Shown here in pieces: positions 27,227 through 35,573 of a DNA stretch of 64,000 nucleotides. The notes beneath the pieces are model-generated. The model was given only the letters and a program-made list of their open reading frames with translations, did no database searches and was not told the DNA's origin. This stretch comes from Polaromonas sp. GTDB taxonomy: Bacteria > Pseudomonadota > Gammaproteobacteria > Burkholderiales > Burkholderiaceae_C. The position numbers and the translations under genes were made by a program. The first letter of the stretch is position 1. Every line of letters begins with the position of its first letter. The DNA is taken from the NCBI GenBank assembly GCA_028291985.1, contig JAQGNE010000059.1:26626-90625 (forward strand), written 5' to 3'.

Positions 27227-27413
27227 GCAGCGGCGTTCTGGTGGGCAGGTGCACACGAAGCTGTCCGACACCGGCCGCTAGGGTGCCTGCCCAGAATCAG
27301 CCGCTCGTGAAGCTTGCGTAGCCGGCCAGGGCGTCCCATGCTGGATATACCACCAGGCAGTGTTGCCAGGCTTTTGACCTTTGCCTCCACCACTTTTACT
27401 GCACCCACCCACC

Positions 27414-28094
27414 ATGATGAAACCCTCACGAGTTGCGCAACAGATCAACCCGCACAGCCTGCCCTCGGGCGCCCCGGCATCCCGGCAGGGCCACGCTACA
27501 GCAGGCGTTGACAACTCTGCGGGAGCGCTGCGCGACAAGGCGCGGTTTCTGCAGGGCTTCGTGCGTAACCCGGCCCAGGTCGGCTCGATCATTCCCAGCT
27601 CGCAGCGACTCGAGCGCCGCCTGACCCGCGAGGCCGGTATCAATGAGGCCCGCACTGTAGTGGAGCTCGGTCCGGGAACCGGTGGCACCACCGCCGCATT
27701 TCTGCAGGCCATGGCGCCATCGGCACGCCTGCTGGCCATTGAGCTCAATGCCGACTTTCACCGGCATCTGCGCGGCAAGCTGCATGACCCGCGGCTGGTG
27801 CTTGAGCTGGCCAGCGCCGAGCAACTTGATGCGCTGCTGGCAGCCCATCTGATGCATGCGCCAGATGCGATCGTGTCGGGCATTCCGTTTTCAACCATGC
27901 CGCCCGAGGTATCGGACCGCATTGCCCAGCTGGTGGCCAGGGCGCTGCGCCCGGGCGGCCGTTTTGTCGCCTATCAGGTGCGTGCCCATGTAGCAGATTT
28001 CATGTCGCCCTATCTGGGCGCGCCGCACAAGCAGTGGGAGCTTGTCAACATTCCGCCGGTGCGTGTGTTCACCTGGACCAAGCCCGCGCTCTGA
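27414..28094 (+). CDS. SAM-dependent methyltransferase, phospholipid N-methyltransferase (PmtA)-like
   Basis: 226 aa. The family methylates phosphatidylethanolamine towards phosphatidylcholine or related lipids. Evidence: FLQGFVRNPAQVGSIIPSSQ just before motif I, SAM motif I VVELGPGTGGTTAAFL, acidic LLAIELNADF, and the SGIPFSTMP loop typical of PmtA-type enzymes (place of the usual NLPY). About 45 N-terminal residues are low in conservation. A second ATG at 27417 is possible. No signal peptide; it would act at the cytoplasmic membrane face. rRNA-adenine-type methyltransferases look similar but lack these loop sequences. Confidence 0.75.
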   Translation: MMKPSRVAQQINPHSLPSGAPASRQGHATAGVDNSAGALRDKARFLQGFVRNPAQVGSIIPSSQRLERRLTREAGINEARTVVELGPGTGGTTAAFLQAMAPSARLLAIELNADFHRHLRGKLHDPRLVLELASAEQLDALLAAHLMHAPDAIVSGIPFSTMPPEVSDRIAQLVARALRPGGRFVAYQVRAHVADFMSPYLGAPHKQWELVNIPPVRVFTWTKPAL

Positions 28095-28149
28095 CGCTGC
28101 AGCCCAGCGCCAAGCACGGCCGGCGCCTGCCCTTGCTGATATGTTTGCT

Positions 28150-28208
28150 GATAAAAAGTGCCGCTATCCCCATAAATACACAGGGTTGTCGCTATTTAAT
28201 AAGGAGCA
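28150..28208 (+). repeat. Interspersed repeat, copy 2
   Basis: It contains CCGCTATCCCCATAAATACA, AGGG and the module GCTAT-TTAATAA-GGAGC at 28191-28207 (one arm mismatch). It lies between the 3' ends of two convergent genes, ending 7 bp before the Bug gene stop. Confidence 0.7.
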
Positions 28209-28215
28209 TCAAGGG

Positions 28216-29256
28216 TCAGTCCAGCTTGGCACCCGATTCCTTCACTACCTTGCCCCACTTGGCAGTTTCGGTCTGGATAACATCTGCCAGCGCATCCGGG
28301 GTACCGGGCGCGACTTCCAGTCCGAGCCCGGCGAGTTTTTCCTTTACATCGGGCAGGTTCAATACCTTGACGGTTTCAGCATTGACGCGCAGCTGAATCT
28401 CCCGCGGCATGCCCGCCGGTCCCAGCAGCGCAAACCAGGATGTGGCCTCAAAGCCTGGCAGGCCGGCCTCGGCCAGGGTCGGGATAGTCGGTGCTGCTGG
28501 CGAGCGCATGGCACTGGTCACCGCCAGCGCCCGCACATCGCCCGACTTCACCAGCGGCAGTGCCGACGGCATGTTGTCAAAAATCATGCTGATGCGCCCG
28601 CCCAGCAGGTCAGGCACAGCCTGCGCCCGGCCCTTGTACGGAATGTGCTGCATCTTCACGCCGGCCAGGGTGTTGAAGAGTTCACCCGACAGGTGAATCG
28701 AGGTGCCGCTACCGGACGACCCGAATGTCAGCGGTGTTGTCTTGGCCAATGCAATCAGCTCCCGCACGGTTTTGGCCGGCACGCTGTTGTTGACCACCAG
28801 CAGGTTGGGTGTCGACGCAAGAAAGGAGATCGGCGTGAAGTCCCTGACGTTGTTGTAGGGCATTTGGTCGTACAGCGCTGCATTGATGGCATGTGTGCCG
28901 ACCGTGCCAATTACCAGGGTCGCGCCATCGGGCGGGCTTTTTGCCACAAAGTCGGCGCCGATGTTGCCGCCGCCGCCCGGCTTGTTGTCCACCGTCACTG
29001 CATGGCCGAGCGCTGACCATTTTTCAGCCAGCACGCGTGCCAGCGTGTCGGGCGCGCCGCCCGGCGGAAACGTCACCACGATGCGGATGGGTTTGGACGG
29101 CCAGGCCACCGGCGCGCCGGCCGCCAGCGTCTGCGCGTCAGCGCCATGTGGCAACAGGCCTACCACACCGCCCAGTGCGCCGAGCGCCGGCGCCCCGCAC
29201 AGCCCCAGCAAGGTTCGGCGGTCAAAGCCGACAGCCTTTGTCTTTTTCAAGTTCAT
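28216..29256 (-). CDS. TctC/Bug family periplasmic solute-binding protein (orphan)
   Basis: 346 aa. The start at 29256 follows GGAGA. The N-terminus has a twin-arginine-like signal (DRRTLLGLCGAPALGALGG) ending at GADAQ. Bug loops: IRIVVTFPPGGAPDTLARVL and NKPGGGGNIGADFVAKSPPD. No TctA/TctB genes adjoin, as is common for the many orphan Bug proteins in this bacterial family. The upstream gene on the same strand (155 bp away) encodes an N-formylglutamate amidohydrolase-like protein, but a functional link is not shown. Confidence 0.92.
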   Translation of the reverse strand: MNLKKTKAVGFDRRTLLGLCGAPALGALGGVVGLLPHGADAQTLAAGAPVAWPSKPIRIVVTFPPGGAPDTLARVLAEKWSALGHAVTVDNKPGGGGNIGADFVAKSPPDGATLVIGTVGTHAINAALYDQMPYNNVRDFTPISFLASTPNLLVVNNSVPAKTVRELIALAKTTPLTFGSSGSGTSIHLSGELFNTLAGVKMQHIPYKGRAQAVPDLLGGRISMIFDNMPSALPLVKSGDVRALAVTSAMRSPAAPTIPTLAEAGLPGFEATSWFALLGPAGMPREIQLRVNAETVKVLNLPDVKEKLAGLGLEVAPGTPDALADVIQTETAKWGKVVKESGAKLD

Positions 29257-29410
29257 GCATGTCTCCTGTGTTGTTGTCGGGACATTCTGACGCAACACCC
29301 GCGCCTGTGCTGCCCGGCTGCTGCAGATCAGAAAACGTCCTACAGCTTGCCGACGAAGCGCACCCGACCTGACCTTGCGCGGGCGATGCGGGACTTCATG
29401 GAGCCCGACG

Positions 29411-30145
29411 TCACTTGCCCCACACATCGGCCAGGGCTGCGATCACGGTGGCACGCAGTGCATCCCAGGCCTCACCGCCCGCATGAAAGTAGCGCTGGTT
29501 GATCTCGATCTCGGTGCCGATGTAGTGGTCCGCCGGATGGCGTTTGCGCAGCCGCGCGGTCAGGCCGTCCAGCCTGCCGTGGTACGGGAAATTGCGGCGC
29601 AGTTTCAGCCCGGGCTGGCGACGCCGCGTGGCGGCCAGCCAGCGCGCCACAAACGGGCCTTCGGCGCTGCGGCGCGGGTCGTACAGCCAGGCGATGTCGG
29701 GCCTGACAATGCCGTGCAGTTCGGGTGTGAAGCTGTGCGACGCAATATGTACCACCCGCATGCCTGCTGCAACCAGCCGCGCGACCTCGGCCTCAATCGC
29801 GCGGCGGTGCGGCAGGTAGTGCTGCGCGGCGATCTCGCGCCGTGTCGCCAGCGGCAGGCCGCGCGTGGCTTCCGAATGCAGCGTCTTGTGGCCGATGGAC
29901 CGGTTCAGATCGATCAGCAGGCGGGTGGTGGTGGATGCAAAAAGCGGGGCGTCAAACGCTGCAGCTATTTGCTGCGCCAGCTCCAAGGCACCGGGGTCCC
30001 AGCCGCGATGCGTCTGCAGCAGCGCCTGATGCCCGGCAAATAGTGGTGCATAAGCCGGCGGAACCTCATGGCCACCATGCTCACAGGTGACGATCAGTGC
30101 ATCGTTTCTCACCCTGCCGTTATACACGTCTGCCTGCGTTGGCAA
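29411..30145 (-). CDS. N-formylglutamate amidohydrolase family protein
   Basis: 244 aa. The family includes HutG-type N-formylglutamate deformylases, which act in the last step of one histidine degradation route; many members have other substrates. Motifs seen are IVTCEHGGHEVPPAYAPLF (metal-binding His/Glu), THRGWDPGALELAQ, LLIDLNRSIGHKTLHSE and VVHIASHSFTPEL. No other hut gene is present nearby, so the substrate is open. No signal peptide, hence cytoplasmic. Confidence 0.85.
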   Translation of the reverse strand: MPTQADVYNGRVRNDALIVTCEHGGHEVPPAYAPLFAGHQALLQTHRGWDPGALELAQQIAAAFDAPLFASTTTRLLIDLNRSIGHKTLHSEATRGLPLATRREIAAQHYLPHRRAIEAEVARLVAAGMRVVHIASHSFTPELHGIVRPDIAWLYDPRRSAEGPFVARWLAATRRRQPGLKLRRNFPYHGRLDGLTARLRKRHPADHYIGTEIEINQRYFHAGGEAWDALRATVIAALADVWGK

Positions 30146-30304
30146 GGGCTGCTAGCGGCGTGGCAGGGTCTTTTGCCGATGTAAAGCGCAGGTAGCGTTC
30201 TGCAAAGTTGTGTAGTCAGGTCAACAGTTCGGCCTGCTCGCGCGTTGAACACCCGGCACCGTGAAAACAAGTCGTTATTTAGCCAACCATCCCTAGGAAA
30301 CATC

Positions 30305-30799
30305 ATGAACAAGTTACTCGCTACCCTGATCGCCGGTTTTTTTGCATCTTCCGCCATGGCACAGGCACCTGCTGCTGCGCCAGCAGCCCCAGCAGCCCCG
30401 GCAGTTGTCAAGGCAGAAGCCAAGGCCGACAAGGCTGTGGCAGCTGCTGTCAAAAGCGAAGCCAAGGTTGATGCCAAGGCCGACGCCAAAGTTGAAAAAG
30501 CCGTAGCCAAGTCGGCTGACAAAAAAGCTGAAGCCAAGGCTGACGCTGCTGAAACCAAGGCCAAGGCTGTCGCCAAGGCTGGCAAAGCTGACGCTGAAGA
30601 CAAGACCAAAGCGGTTGCCAAGGCGGAAAAAACCAGCGCCAAAGCCGACGAAAAAGAAGGTAAGGCTGTTGTCAAGGCCGATGCCAAGGCTGATGTGGTC
30701 AAGATCAATGCGGCTGCTGACAAGGCGGTTGCCAAGACCGAAACCACCGCCGTCAAGGCCGAAGCCAAGGCTGACGTCAAGGCCGCCACCACCAAGTAA
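30305..30799 (+). CDS. Exported Lys/Ala-rich low-complexity protein
   Basis: 164 aa. A Sec signal (MNKLLATLIAGFFASSAMA) is followed by an Ala/Pro stretch and then about 135 residues made almost only of A, K, D, E, V and T in loose repeats of the type KAEAKADKAV. This predicts a long charged helix without hydrophobic core. It resembles H1-like tails in composition, yet the signal peptide sends it to the periplasm. The start is set by AGGAAA six bases before the ATG at 30305. A strong terminator follows. No known family recognised; it is not a truncated form of one. Confidence 0.75.
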   Translation: MNKLLATLIAGFFASSAMAQAPAAAPAAPAAPAVVKAEAKADKAVAAAVKSEAKVDAKADAKVEKAVAKSADKKAEAKADAAETKAKAVAKAGKADAEDKTKAVAKAEKTSAKADEKEGKAVVKADAKADVVKINAAADKAVAKTETTAVKAEAKADVKAATTK

Positions 30800-30835
30800 T
30801 TGTCATGCGCGGGCATCAGGCCCGCTGGCAAGACG

Positions 30836-30864
30836 AAAAAGACAGGCCTGGCCTGTCTTTTTTT
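30836..30864 (+). terminator. Strong, probably bidirectional Rho-independent terminator
   Basis: AAAGACAGGC pairs perfectly with GCCTGTCTTT across a 3-nt loop, with A run before and T run after. It lies 37 bp downstream of the Lys/Ala-rich protein gene. Confidence 0.92.
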
Positions 30865-30920
30865 ATGCCCATTGCTTTATGACAGTCGGTGCATCAGCCA
30901 GCTTGCAACGCTTGACTGAA

Positions 30921-30985
30921 AAACAAAATAGACCGATAGATATCGTCAATAAAGGGTTGCTAGCTATAAAATAAATAGCATTAGA
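30921..30985 (+). repeat. Interspersed repeat, copy 3
   Basis: AT-rich copy with AAAGGGTTGCTA and the perfect module GCTAT-AAAATAA-ATAGC at 30963-30979. It lies between the convergent Lys/Ala-rich and SH3-domain genes. Confidence 0.75.
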
Positions 30986-31057
30986 ACGGGTGACGATACG
31001 CGGGCCAGCTGAAGCGAACCGCCGTAAGCGGCTGCATCACAAGCCTGGTGCCGCTGG

Positions 31058-31867
31058 CTATTGAAAGCGACGCGGCGGGCCGACAGGCTGCGGGTTGAAG
31101 GCCGGCCCCATCGGTGCCGGCTGAACACCCGGTTGTCGTGGGTAACGCTCGCCGTAGTCCTGACGCGAGCCCGGTGGCAAGCCCACCTGGCCGGGCGGCT
31201 GTTGCGGTGGCACGGCAACCACCCCGGGGGGGCGGTTGCCGGCCACACCCGGTGGCGGCCCTGTAACGCCCGGCGGAGGTCCGCCCACAATGCCGGTCGT
31301 GGGGCTGACGATGCCTGGCGCCTGGCCAATGTAGCTGGGCGGCGAAGGGGTTTGTGATGGCACGGGCAAGTGCTGCCCATGCCGGGGCGGATGGCGTCCG
31401 CCCCAGTGGCGCGGTTCGTTGTAAAACGGGCGGTTCTGGTAGTGCGAGCCCCAGTAGCTGCCCACGTTGAAGACCAGCAGCGGTATGCCCAGCGATGGCC
31501 CGTATTGCGACAACACCAGCGACTGCCCCTGTTGCACATAACTCAGGCCCTGCGCATAAACCCAGCCGCGCAGCCCATCGGCCAGCAACACATCGCACCA
31601 CTGGTAGGCGTCGGTGCAACCGGCTACCGCCAGCTGCACGCCAGCGGGCAATTGCGTCACCAGCGGGTAGTCTGGCGAAGGGCCGGCGCGCAGGTCGACG
31701 GTGTTGTTGGTCACTGCCTGCTGGGCCTGCTGGGCATGCGCGTCAGCGGACATCAGGAGGGCCAGCACACCGGCCGTGCTCCAGGCCAGCGCAGCCGCAC
31801 GTGGCGCCCACATGCCGCCGGGCAGCAACCGCAATCCTGGGGTGATGAAGCGCTTCATGAACCGCAT
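31058..31867 (-). CDS. Exported SH3-domain protein with Pro/Gly-rich C-terminus
   Basis: 269 aa. The start at 31867 has an AGAGG ribosome site. The signal peptide ends around SADAHAQ. A bacterial SH3 domain follows (about 55-115): NNTVDLRAGPSPDYPLVTQL and GCTDAYQWCDVLLADGLRGW with two Cys that could form a disulfide. The second half is rich in Pro, Gly and His (PPPGVTGPPPGVAGNRPPG-like repeats) and is probably unstructured. SH3b domains often bind peptidoglycan or periplasmic partners; the function here is not known. Confidence 0.8.
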   Translation of the reverse strand: MRFMKRFITPGLRLLPGGMWAPRAAALAWSTAGVLALLMSADAHAQQAQQAVTNNTVDLRAGPSPDYPLVTQLPAGVQLAVAGCTDAYQWCDVLLADGLRGWVYAQGLSYVQQGQSLVLSQYGPSLGIPLLVFNVGSYWGSHYQNRPFYNEPRHWGGRHPPRHGQHLPVPSQTPSPPSYIGQAPGIVSPTTGIVGGPPPGVTGPPPGVAGNRPPGVVAVPPQQPPGQVGLPPGSRQDYGERYPRQPGVQPAPMGPAFNPQPVGPPRRFQ

Positions 31868-31978
31868 TGTTTGCCTCTTGCCGGTTGAATCCTGCTTTTG
31901 CCAGCGCCGGTACGCGTCAGACAGCACCGCGTTTACGCGTTATCGGCTGCTGTCCGCGTGTTGATGCCCTACCCGCTT

Positions 31979-32197
31979 TCATCGCACGCACTCAAACCCC
32001 AGTTCGCCCTCGGCTGGCCGGGTGGTCAGGCGCGCATGCAGGCCACGCAGCTGGCAGCGCGCTTCGGCAACGTCCTGCGCCTGGGCGGTTTGCGATGGCC
32101 GTGCCTTGACGACAACCAGCCTGGCATCTTCACGCACCAGCTCGGCGGCGCAGCCCGTCATCAGCAGGCAAACAACGGGAGCAGAAATTTTCATCAT
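31979..32197 (-). CDS. Small DUF-like lipoprotein
   Basis: 72 aa. The signal and lipobox (ISAPVVCLLMTGC) are followed by AELVREDARLVVVKARPSQT and a short Cys-containing tail (EARCQLRG, GFECVR), which resembles the short bacterial lipoproteins that keep two Cys for a disulfide. An AGGAA site precedes ATGATG (32197/32194). It lies 34 bp downstream of the small zinc-ribbon gene and may be cotranscribed. The function is unknown. Confidence 0.6.
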   Translation of the reverse strand: MMKISAPVVCLLMTGCAAELVREDARLVVVKARPSQTAQAQDVAEARCQLRGLHARLTTRPAEGELGFECVR

Positions 32198-32231
32198 GGC
32201 AGGTTCCTGGATTGCAGCACGTGGTGAAGGG

Positions 32232-32483
32232 CTATCGGCCCACCACTGACCAGCCCACATGCTGGTCAGCCTTGTTGTTCTCGTAGTCCCATGCGGTGCC
32301 GCAGCGCTCACAGCGGTAGCGGGTAACCGTCACCAGCCCGTGGCCGCGTTTCTCCTGCCGGTTCTGGCCCTGCCGAAGCTCTGCATGGCCAGGTGCGCGA
32401 CGCCAGTTGCGCTGGATGCCGGCGCAGGGCTCGCACAGCTCGGGTTTTTTCTGTTCGGCCGGGGATTGGGATTCTGGGGTCAT
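32232..32483 (-). CDS. Small zinc-ribbon-like protein
   Basis: 83 aa. It has two CxxC pairs, CEPC near residue 17 and CERC near residue 60, in the arrangement of a zinc ribbon, with YRCERCGTAWDYENNKADQH as the best-defined stretch. The middle is basic and Gln-rich. No signal peptide. The start at 32483 lacks a strong ribosome site and longer in-frame starts exist upstream. No known family is recognised; coding status rests on the Cys pattern and codon usage. Confidence 0.5.
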   Translation of the reverse strand: MTPESQSPAEQKKPELCEPCAGIQRNWRRAPGHAELRQGQNRQEKRGHGLVTVTRYRCERCGTAWDYENNKADQHVGWSVVGR

Positions 32484-32742
32484 GGTGCAGGAATGGGAAT
32501 CAGGTAAAGCGGAAAGATGAGCGTGGCGACAAGCGGTGTGCAACAGCAATCCCAATCGATGGAAATGGCGCTGCGCATCGCTGGCCGGCGTCTGCCCCTG
32601 ATTGTCGCTGCTCTCCTGTACGAGGCTCTGGGTCTGCGTCAGCGTCAGCAACCCATGCCTCTGCTGCCCAGGAAGCCGCTGCTCCGCTGGCGCTGGGCAT
32701 TGACGCCATTGGCGATAACCATTGCCCAGCAATTGTTTTAAG
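32484..32742 (+). other. Intergenic stretch without recognised content
   Basis: Between the small zinc-ribbon gene and the repeat copy at the end of the GST gene. No plausible gene, hairpin or promoter was recognised. Together with the repeat it forms a gap of about 300 bp. Confidence 0.4.
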
Positions 32743-32803
32743 CAAAAAGTGACAGAAGCCCAATGAATGCGGACGTTGTACGCTATTGAATCAGGAGCGT
32801 TTT
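32743..32803 (+). repeat. Interspersed repeat, copy 4, overlapping the GST stop codon
   Basis: It contains AGAAGCCCAATGAATG, GTTGTA and the module GCTAT-TGAATCA-GGAGC at 32782-32798 (one arm mismatch). The stop codon of the GST gene (32791-32793, minus strand) lies inside the module, so the repeat supplies the last codons of that protein. Confidence 0.7.
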
Positions 32804-33495
32804 GGAATCGCAAGTCCACGCGTCACGGCCGGCCGCGCCTGGAATGCAGCCAACACCCGGCTCACATCGGCAAAGTCCGAAAAGCCGACCAGCTCGCCCG
32901 CGCCGTAGAAGTCGACCAGGCAACGCACCCACGGAAAGATCGCGATGTCGGCAATCGTGTAGGCCTCACCCATCACCCACTCGCGGCCCTCAAGCCGCTG
33001 GTTGAGCACGCCTAGCAGGCGTTTGGCTTCCTGCACATAGCGATCGCGCGGGCGCTTGTCGTCATAGTCCCTGCCGGCAAATGTATGAAAGAAACCAAGC
33101 TGCCCGAACATCGGCCCCACGCCGCCCATCTGCCACATCAGCCACTGAAGGGTTTCGTAGCGCCCGGCCGCGCTTTGGGGAATGAGCTCGCCGGTTTTGT
33201 CCGCCAGGTAAAGCAGGATGGCGCCGGATTCAAACAGCGCCAGTGGCTGCCCGCCTGGCCCGTTCGGATCAAGAATGGCCGGGATCTTGTTGTTCGGATT
33301 GAGCGACAAAAACGCCGGCGTGAGCTGGTCCTGGGTTTCAAAGCTGACGAGATGCGGCTCATAGGCCAGGCCAATTTCCTCCAGCATGATCGACACCTTC
33401 ACACCGTTGGGCGTGGGCAGCGAATACAGCTGCAAGCGGTCAGGATGCTGCGCTGGCCATTGCTGGGTGATGGGAAAGTCGGCAAGGATGGTCAT
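32791..33495 (-). CDS. Glutathione S-transferase family protein, nu-class (YfcG/YghU-like)
   Basis: 234 aa. Nu-class GSTs reduce disulfides or peroxides with glutathione. The N-terminal thioredoxin-like domain has LYSLPTPNGVKVSIMLEEIG, with the Thr-Pro-Asn motif of YfcG-type enzymes, NPNNKIPAILDPNG for the cis-Pro and FESGAILLYLADK. The helical C-terminal domain includes GPMFGQLGFFHTFA and YTIADIAIFPWV with the N-capping box. The C-terminus (AIPKRS) is encoded within a repeat copy. Cytoplasmic. Confidence 0.9.
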   Translation of the reverse strand: MTILADFPITQQWPAQHPDRLQLYSLPTPNGVKVSIMLEEIGLAYEPHLVSFETQDQLTPAFLSLNPNNKIPAILDPNGPGGQPLALFESGAILLYLADKTGELIPQSAAGRYETLQWLMWQMGGVGPMFGQLGFFHTFAGRDYDDKRPRDRYVQEAKRLLGVLNQRLEGREWVMGEAYTIADIAIFPWVRCLVDFYGAGELVGFSDFADVSRVLAAFQARPAVTRGLAIPKRS

Positions 33496-33610
33496 GCGTG
33501 TTGTGGCCGGTGTTTGTGGTTATGCCTGGTGCAGGTTTGTGCCAGGGGTTCAACAGGGACAGGGGGCTTTGCTGTCAGGGGCTTTGAAGAATACCCACAA
33601 CCGCGCGCCC

Positions 33611-34393
33611 TCACGCGGCGCAGGGTTGCCCGCCAGCAAGCGCCGCCAGACGCAGGTGTGCCGCATCCTGCAGATCCACCGGTTGTTGCTGCCTGGCCTT
33701 CAGGTAATGGTCGGTGAAGACGTCCAGATAGGCTTCCAGCAGATGGGCTGCGAGCACGTCGCCTGCCAGGTCAAGGCACAGCCCCGCAACCTCCGAGGTG
33801 CAAAAGTGTTCATCACGCTGCGAGCGGCGCAGGCGGTACCTGGAAAGCTGCTCGCTTTGCAGGCTGAGCACCGGCATCTGGTCAAGGTAAGGGCTTTTGC
33901 GAAACATCTTGCGTGCCTCGGGCCAGGTCGCGTCAAGCAGCACGAACAGCGGCCGCTTGCCAGCATCGCGCGCAAGGCTCGCGCCAGCATGAGCCGCCAC
34001 CGGCAGCAGTGAGGTCACCACACGCTCAGCCGCCACAAACTCACCCGGAAACACCAGGTACGGTTGCCACTGCGGGTCGCGCAGCAGCGCCAGCAAGCCC
34101 GCGTCAACATCGGTACGCGTCCAGCCAAAGGCAAAGGTATCGGCCACCACATCAGCCACCAGCCAGCCGGTGTTGCTGGGTTTGAGCGGCTCGATATCCG
34201 CCATCAGCAGGCAGACCCCTGCATGCACCTGCACCGCAGGCCGCAGCGCGCAGAGGCAGTGGCTCGGCCGCAGCCTGCAACCGGCACAACGCTCGCCGCG
34301 CGGCCCGCCACGAGCCAGGAAGGGTTTGGCGCTGCGGGCCAGGCGCGCACTGCGCAGGCGGGCAACAGCGTGCGGAAGGGCAGGGCTGGGCAT
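33611..34393 (-). CDS. DTW-domain protein (tRNA-uridine aminocarboxypropyltransferase family)
   Basis: 260 aa. DTW-domain enzymes (TapT/DTWD type) use SAM to put an aminocarboxypropyl group on a tRNA uridine. Seen here: N-terminal Cys cluster GERCAGCRLRPSHCLC, AGVCLLMADIEPLKPSNTG, LLDATWPEARKM (the DxTW motif as DATW) and the loop SLQSEQLSRYRLRRSQRDEH. The start at 34393 was preferred because the longer frame would begin in the neighbouring repeat copy. Which tRNA is modified cannot be told. Confidence 0.85.
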   Translation of the reverse strand: MPSPALPHAVARLRSARLARSAKPFLARGGPRGERCAGCRLRPSHCLCALRPAVQVHAGVCLLMADIEPLKPSNTGWLVADVVADTFAFGWTRTDVDAGLLALLRDPQWQPYLVFPGEFVAAERVVTSLLPVAAHAGASLARDAGKRPLFVLLDATWPEARKMFRKSPYLDQMPVLSLQSEQLSRYRLRRSQRDEHFCTSEVAGLCLDLAGDVLAAHLLEAYLDVFTDHYLKARQQQPVDLQDAAHLRLAALAGGQPCAA

Positions 34394-34421
34394 CACGCGC
34401 GCTGCACCACAAGGATTATCG

Positions 34422-34482
34422 ATAAAAATAGCCGCTCGCCCCATGAATACAAGGGCTACCAGCTATTGAAGCAGTAGCACTA
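34422..34482 (+). repeat. Interspersed repeat, copy 5
   Basis: It contains GCCGCTCGCCCCATGAATAC, AAGGGCTACC and the module GCTAT-TGAAGCA-GTAGC at 34462-34478; the arm's last pair is T-G. It lies between the DTW gene start and the VOC gene end. Confidence 0.75.
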
Positions 34483-34526
34483 GGCATGGCGGTGGCAAAG
34501 CGGCCATGCGCTACGCCGTGCCGGTG

Positions 34527-34910
34527 TCAGGCCTTGGCAGGCCGGTGCAGCGCGCAGAGTTTGTTGCCGTCCGGGTCACGCAGGTAGGCCAGATACAGCA
34601 TGCCCGCCGGGCCTTCGCGCAGGCCTGGCGGGTCTTCGCAGGTGGTGCCGCCGTTGGCCATGCCTGCTGCATGAAAAGCAGCGCCCTGCTCGGGTGACTG
34701 TACGGTGAAGCCGATGGTGCTACCGTTGCCATGGCAGGCTGGCTCGCCATTGATGGGCGTGGTGATGGCAAAGGTGCCGGTCGGGCTGCGGTAGAAGTAG
34801 CGGTTTTTGTTGGCAACGCCCGGGGCGATGCCTATCGTGCCGAGCAGTGCGTCGTAGAACTTCCTGGACGCTTCGAGGTTGTTGACCCCTAGCATGACGT
34901 GGCTGAACAT
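34527..34910 (-). CDS. VOC (glyoxalase/bleomycin-resistance) family protein
   Basis: 127 aa, a single VOC domain of two beta-alpha-beta-beta-beta units. It begins with FSHVMLGVNNLEASRKFYDA (first metal-type His) and ends with AYLRDPDGNKLCALHRP, both typical of the lactoylglutathione-lyase-like branch. A GGAG ribosome site precedes it. The reaction is unknown; VOC proteins range from isomerases to dioxygenases. Confidence 0.9.
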   Translation of the reverse strand: MFSHVMLGVNNLEASRKFYDALLGTIGIAPGVANKNRYFYRSPTGTFAITTPINGEPACHGNGSTIGFTVQSPEQGAAFHAAGMANGGTTCEDPPGLREGPAGMLYLAYLRDPDGNKLCALHRPAKA

Positions 34911-35162
34911 ATTCTTGAGTCTCCGGTGTAAGCCCGAACAGGGCAGTTGAACCTGCAGAGATGTTAGTTGATGCCCGGGCAGAAGATGCGATCAGCCGCG
35001 CTGCTTCGTTTTTTGCGATGACGGAATCGCCTGTATCGTCAACCGCCCTATCAGGCGAAGCCGGCAAGCTGCGCAGAGTCGGCAGCCGATGATCAGGCCA
35101 TCAAAAGCAGGCTCTCGCCGAGCGGGCGCGCAGCGTCAACCGCCCGCGCTAACGCCGAGCAA

Positions 35163-35573
35163 TCACGCGGTGATCAGCCCGGCTGGTGTCATGCTGCCAA
35201 GGTCCACCGCATGGTTGCGGCAAAAATTGACCAGCTTTTCTACATCCTGCGACTTGTCGAAAACCGCATCCGCGCCGAGGTCACGGCAGCGGTTCAAGAC
35301 GTTGTCCTGCGCATAGCTGGTCAGCACCACCACCTTTTGCCGTGGCGCCCGGGACTGGCATTCACGCAGCACACCAAATCCCGAGCCTTCGCCCAGAAAC
35401 AGGTCGACGATCGCCAGGTCCCAGCCGCCGTCATGGCTGCTCAGCCACTGGCGGGCGGCGACCTCGGTGTCTGCAAGGCCGATAAATTTGACAGGCGCAA
35501 TTTCTTCCATCGCGTCCACCAGGGTTTCGCGGATGTCTGGCCTGTCTTCAACAAGGAAAGCACTGATAACCAT
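35163..35573 (-). CDS. Stand-alone response regulator receiver protein
   Basis: 136 aa, a receiver domain alone with no DNA-binding or enzymatic output. AFLVEDRPDIRETLV holds the acidic pocket, the phospho-acceptor Asp is in DLAIVDLFLGEGSGFGV, VVVLTSYAQ contains the conserved Thr/Ser, and DAVFDKSQDVEKLVNF the Lys. Such proteins act as phosphate shuttles or bind a target protein. No kinase gene is next to it; the hybrid kinase at 20.7-23.4 kb is a possible but unproven partner. Confidence 0.9.
   Translation of the reverse strand: MVISAFLVEDRPDIRETLVDAMEEIAPVKFIGLADTEVAARQWLSSHDGGWDLAIVDLFLGEGSGFGVLRECQSRAPRQKVVVLTSYAQDNVLNRCRDLGADAVFDKSQDVEKLVNFCRNHAVDLGSMTPAGLITA

Noticed and set aside
30109..30831. 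240-codon frame on the minus strand over the Lys/Ala-rich gene
   Set aside because: A mirror of the repetitive GC-rich codons (Ala/Leu/Ser-rich); the plus strand has signal peptide, ribosome site and terminator.
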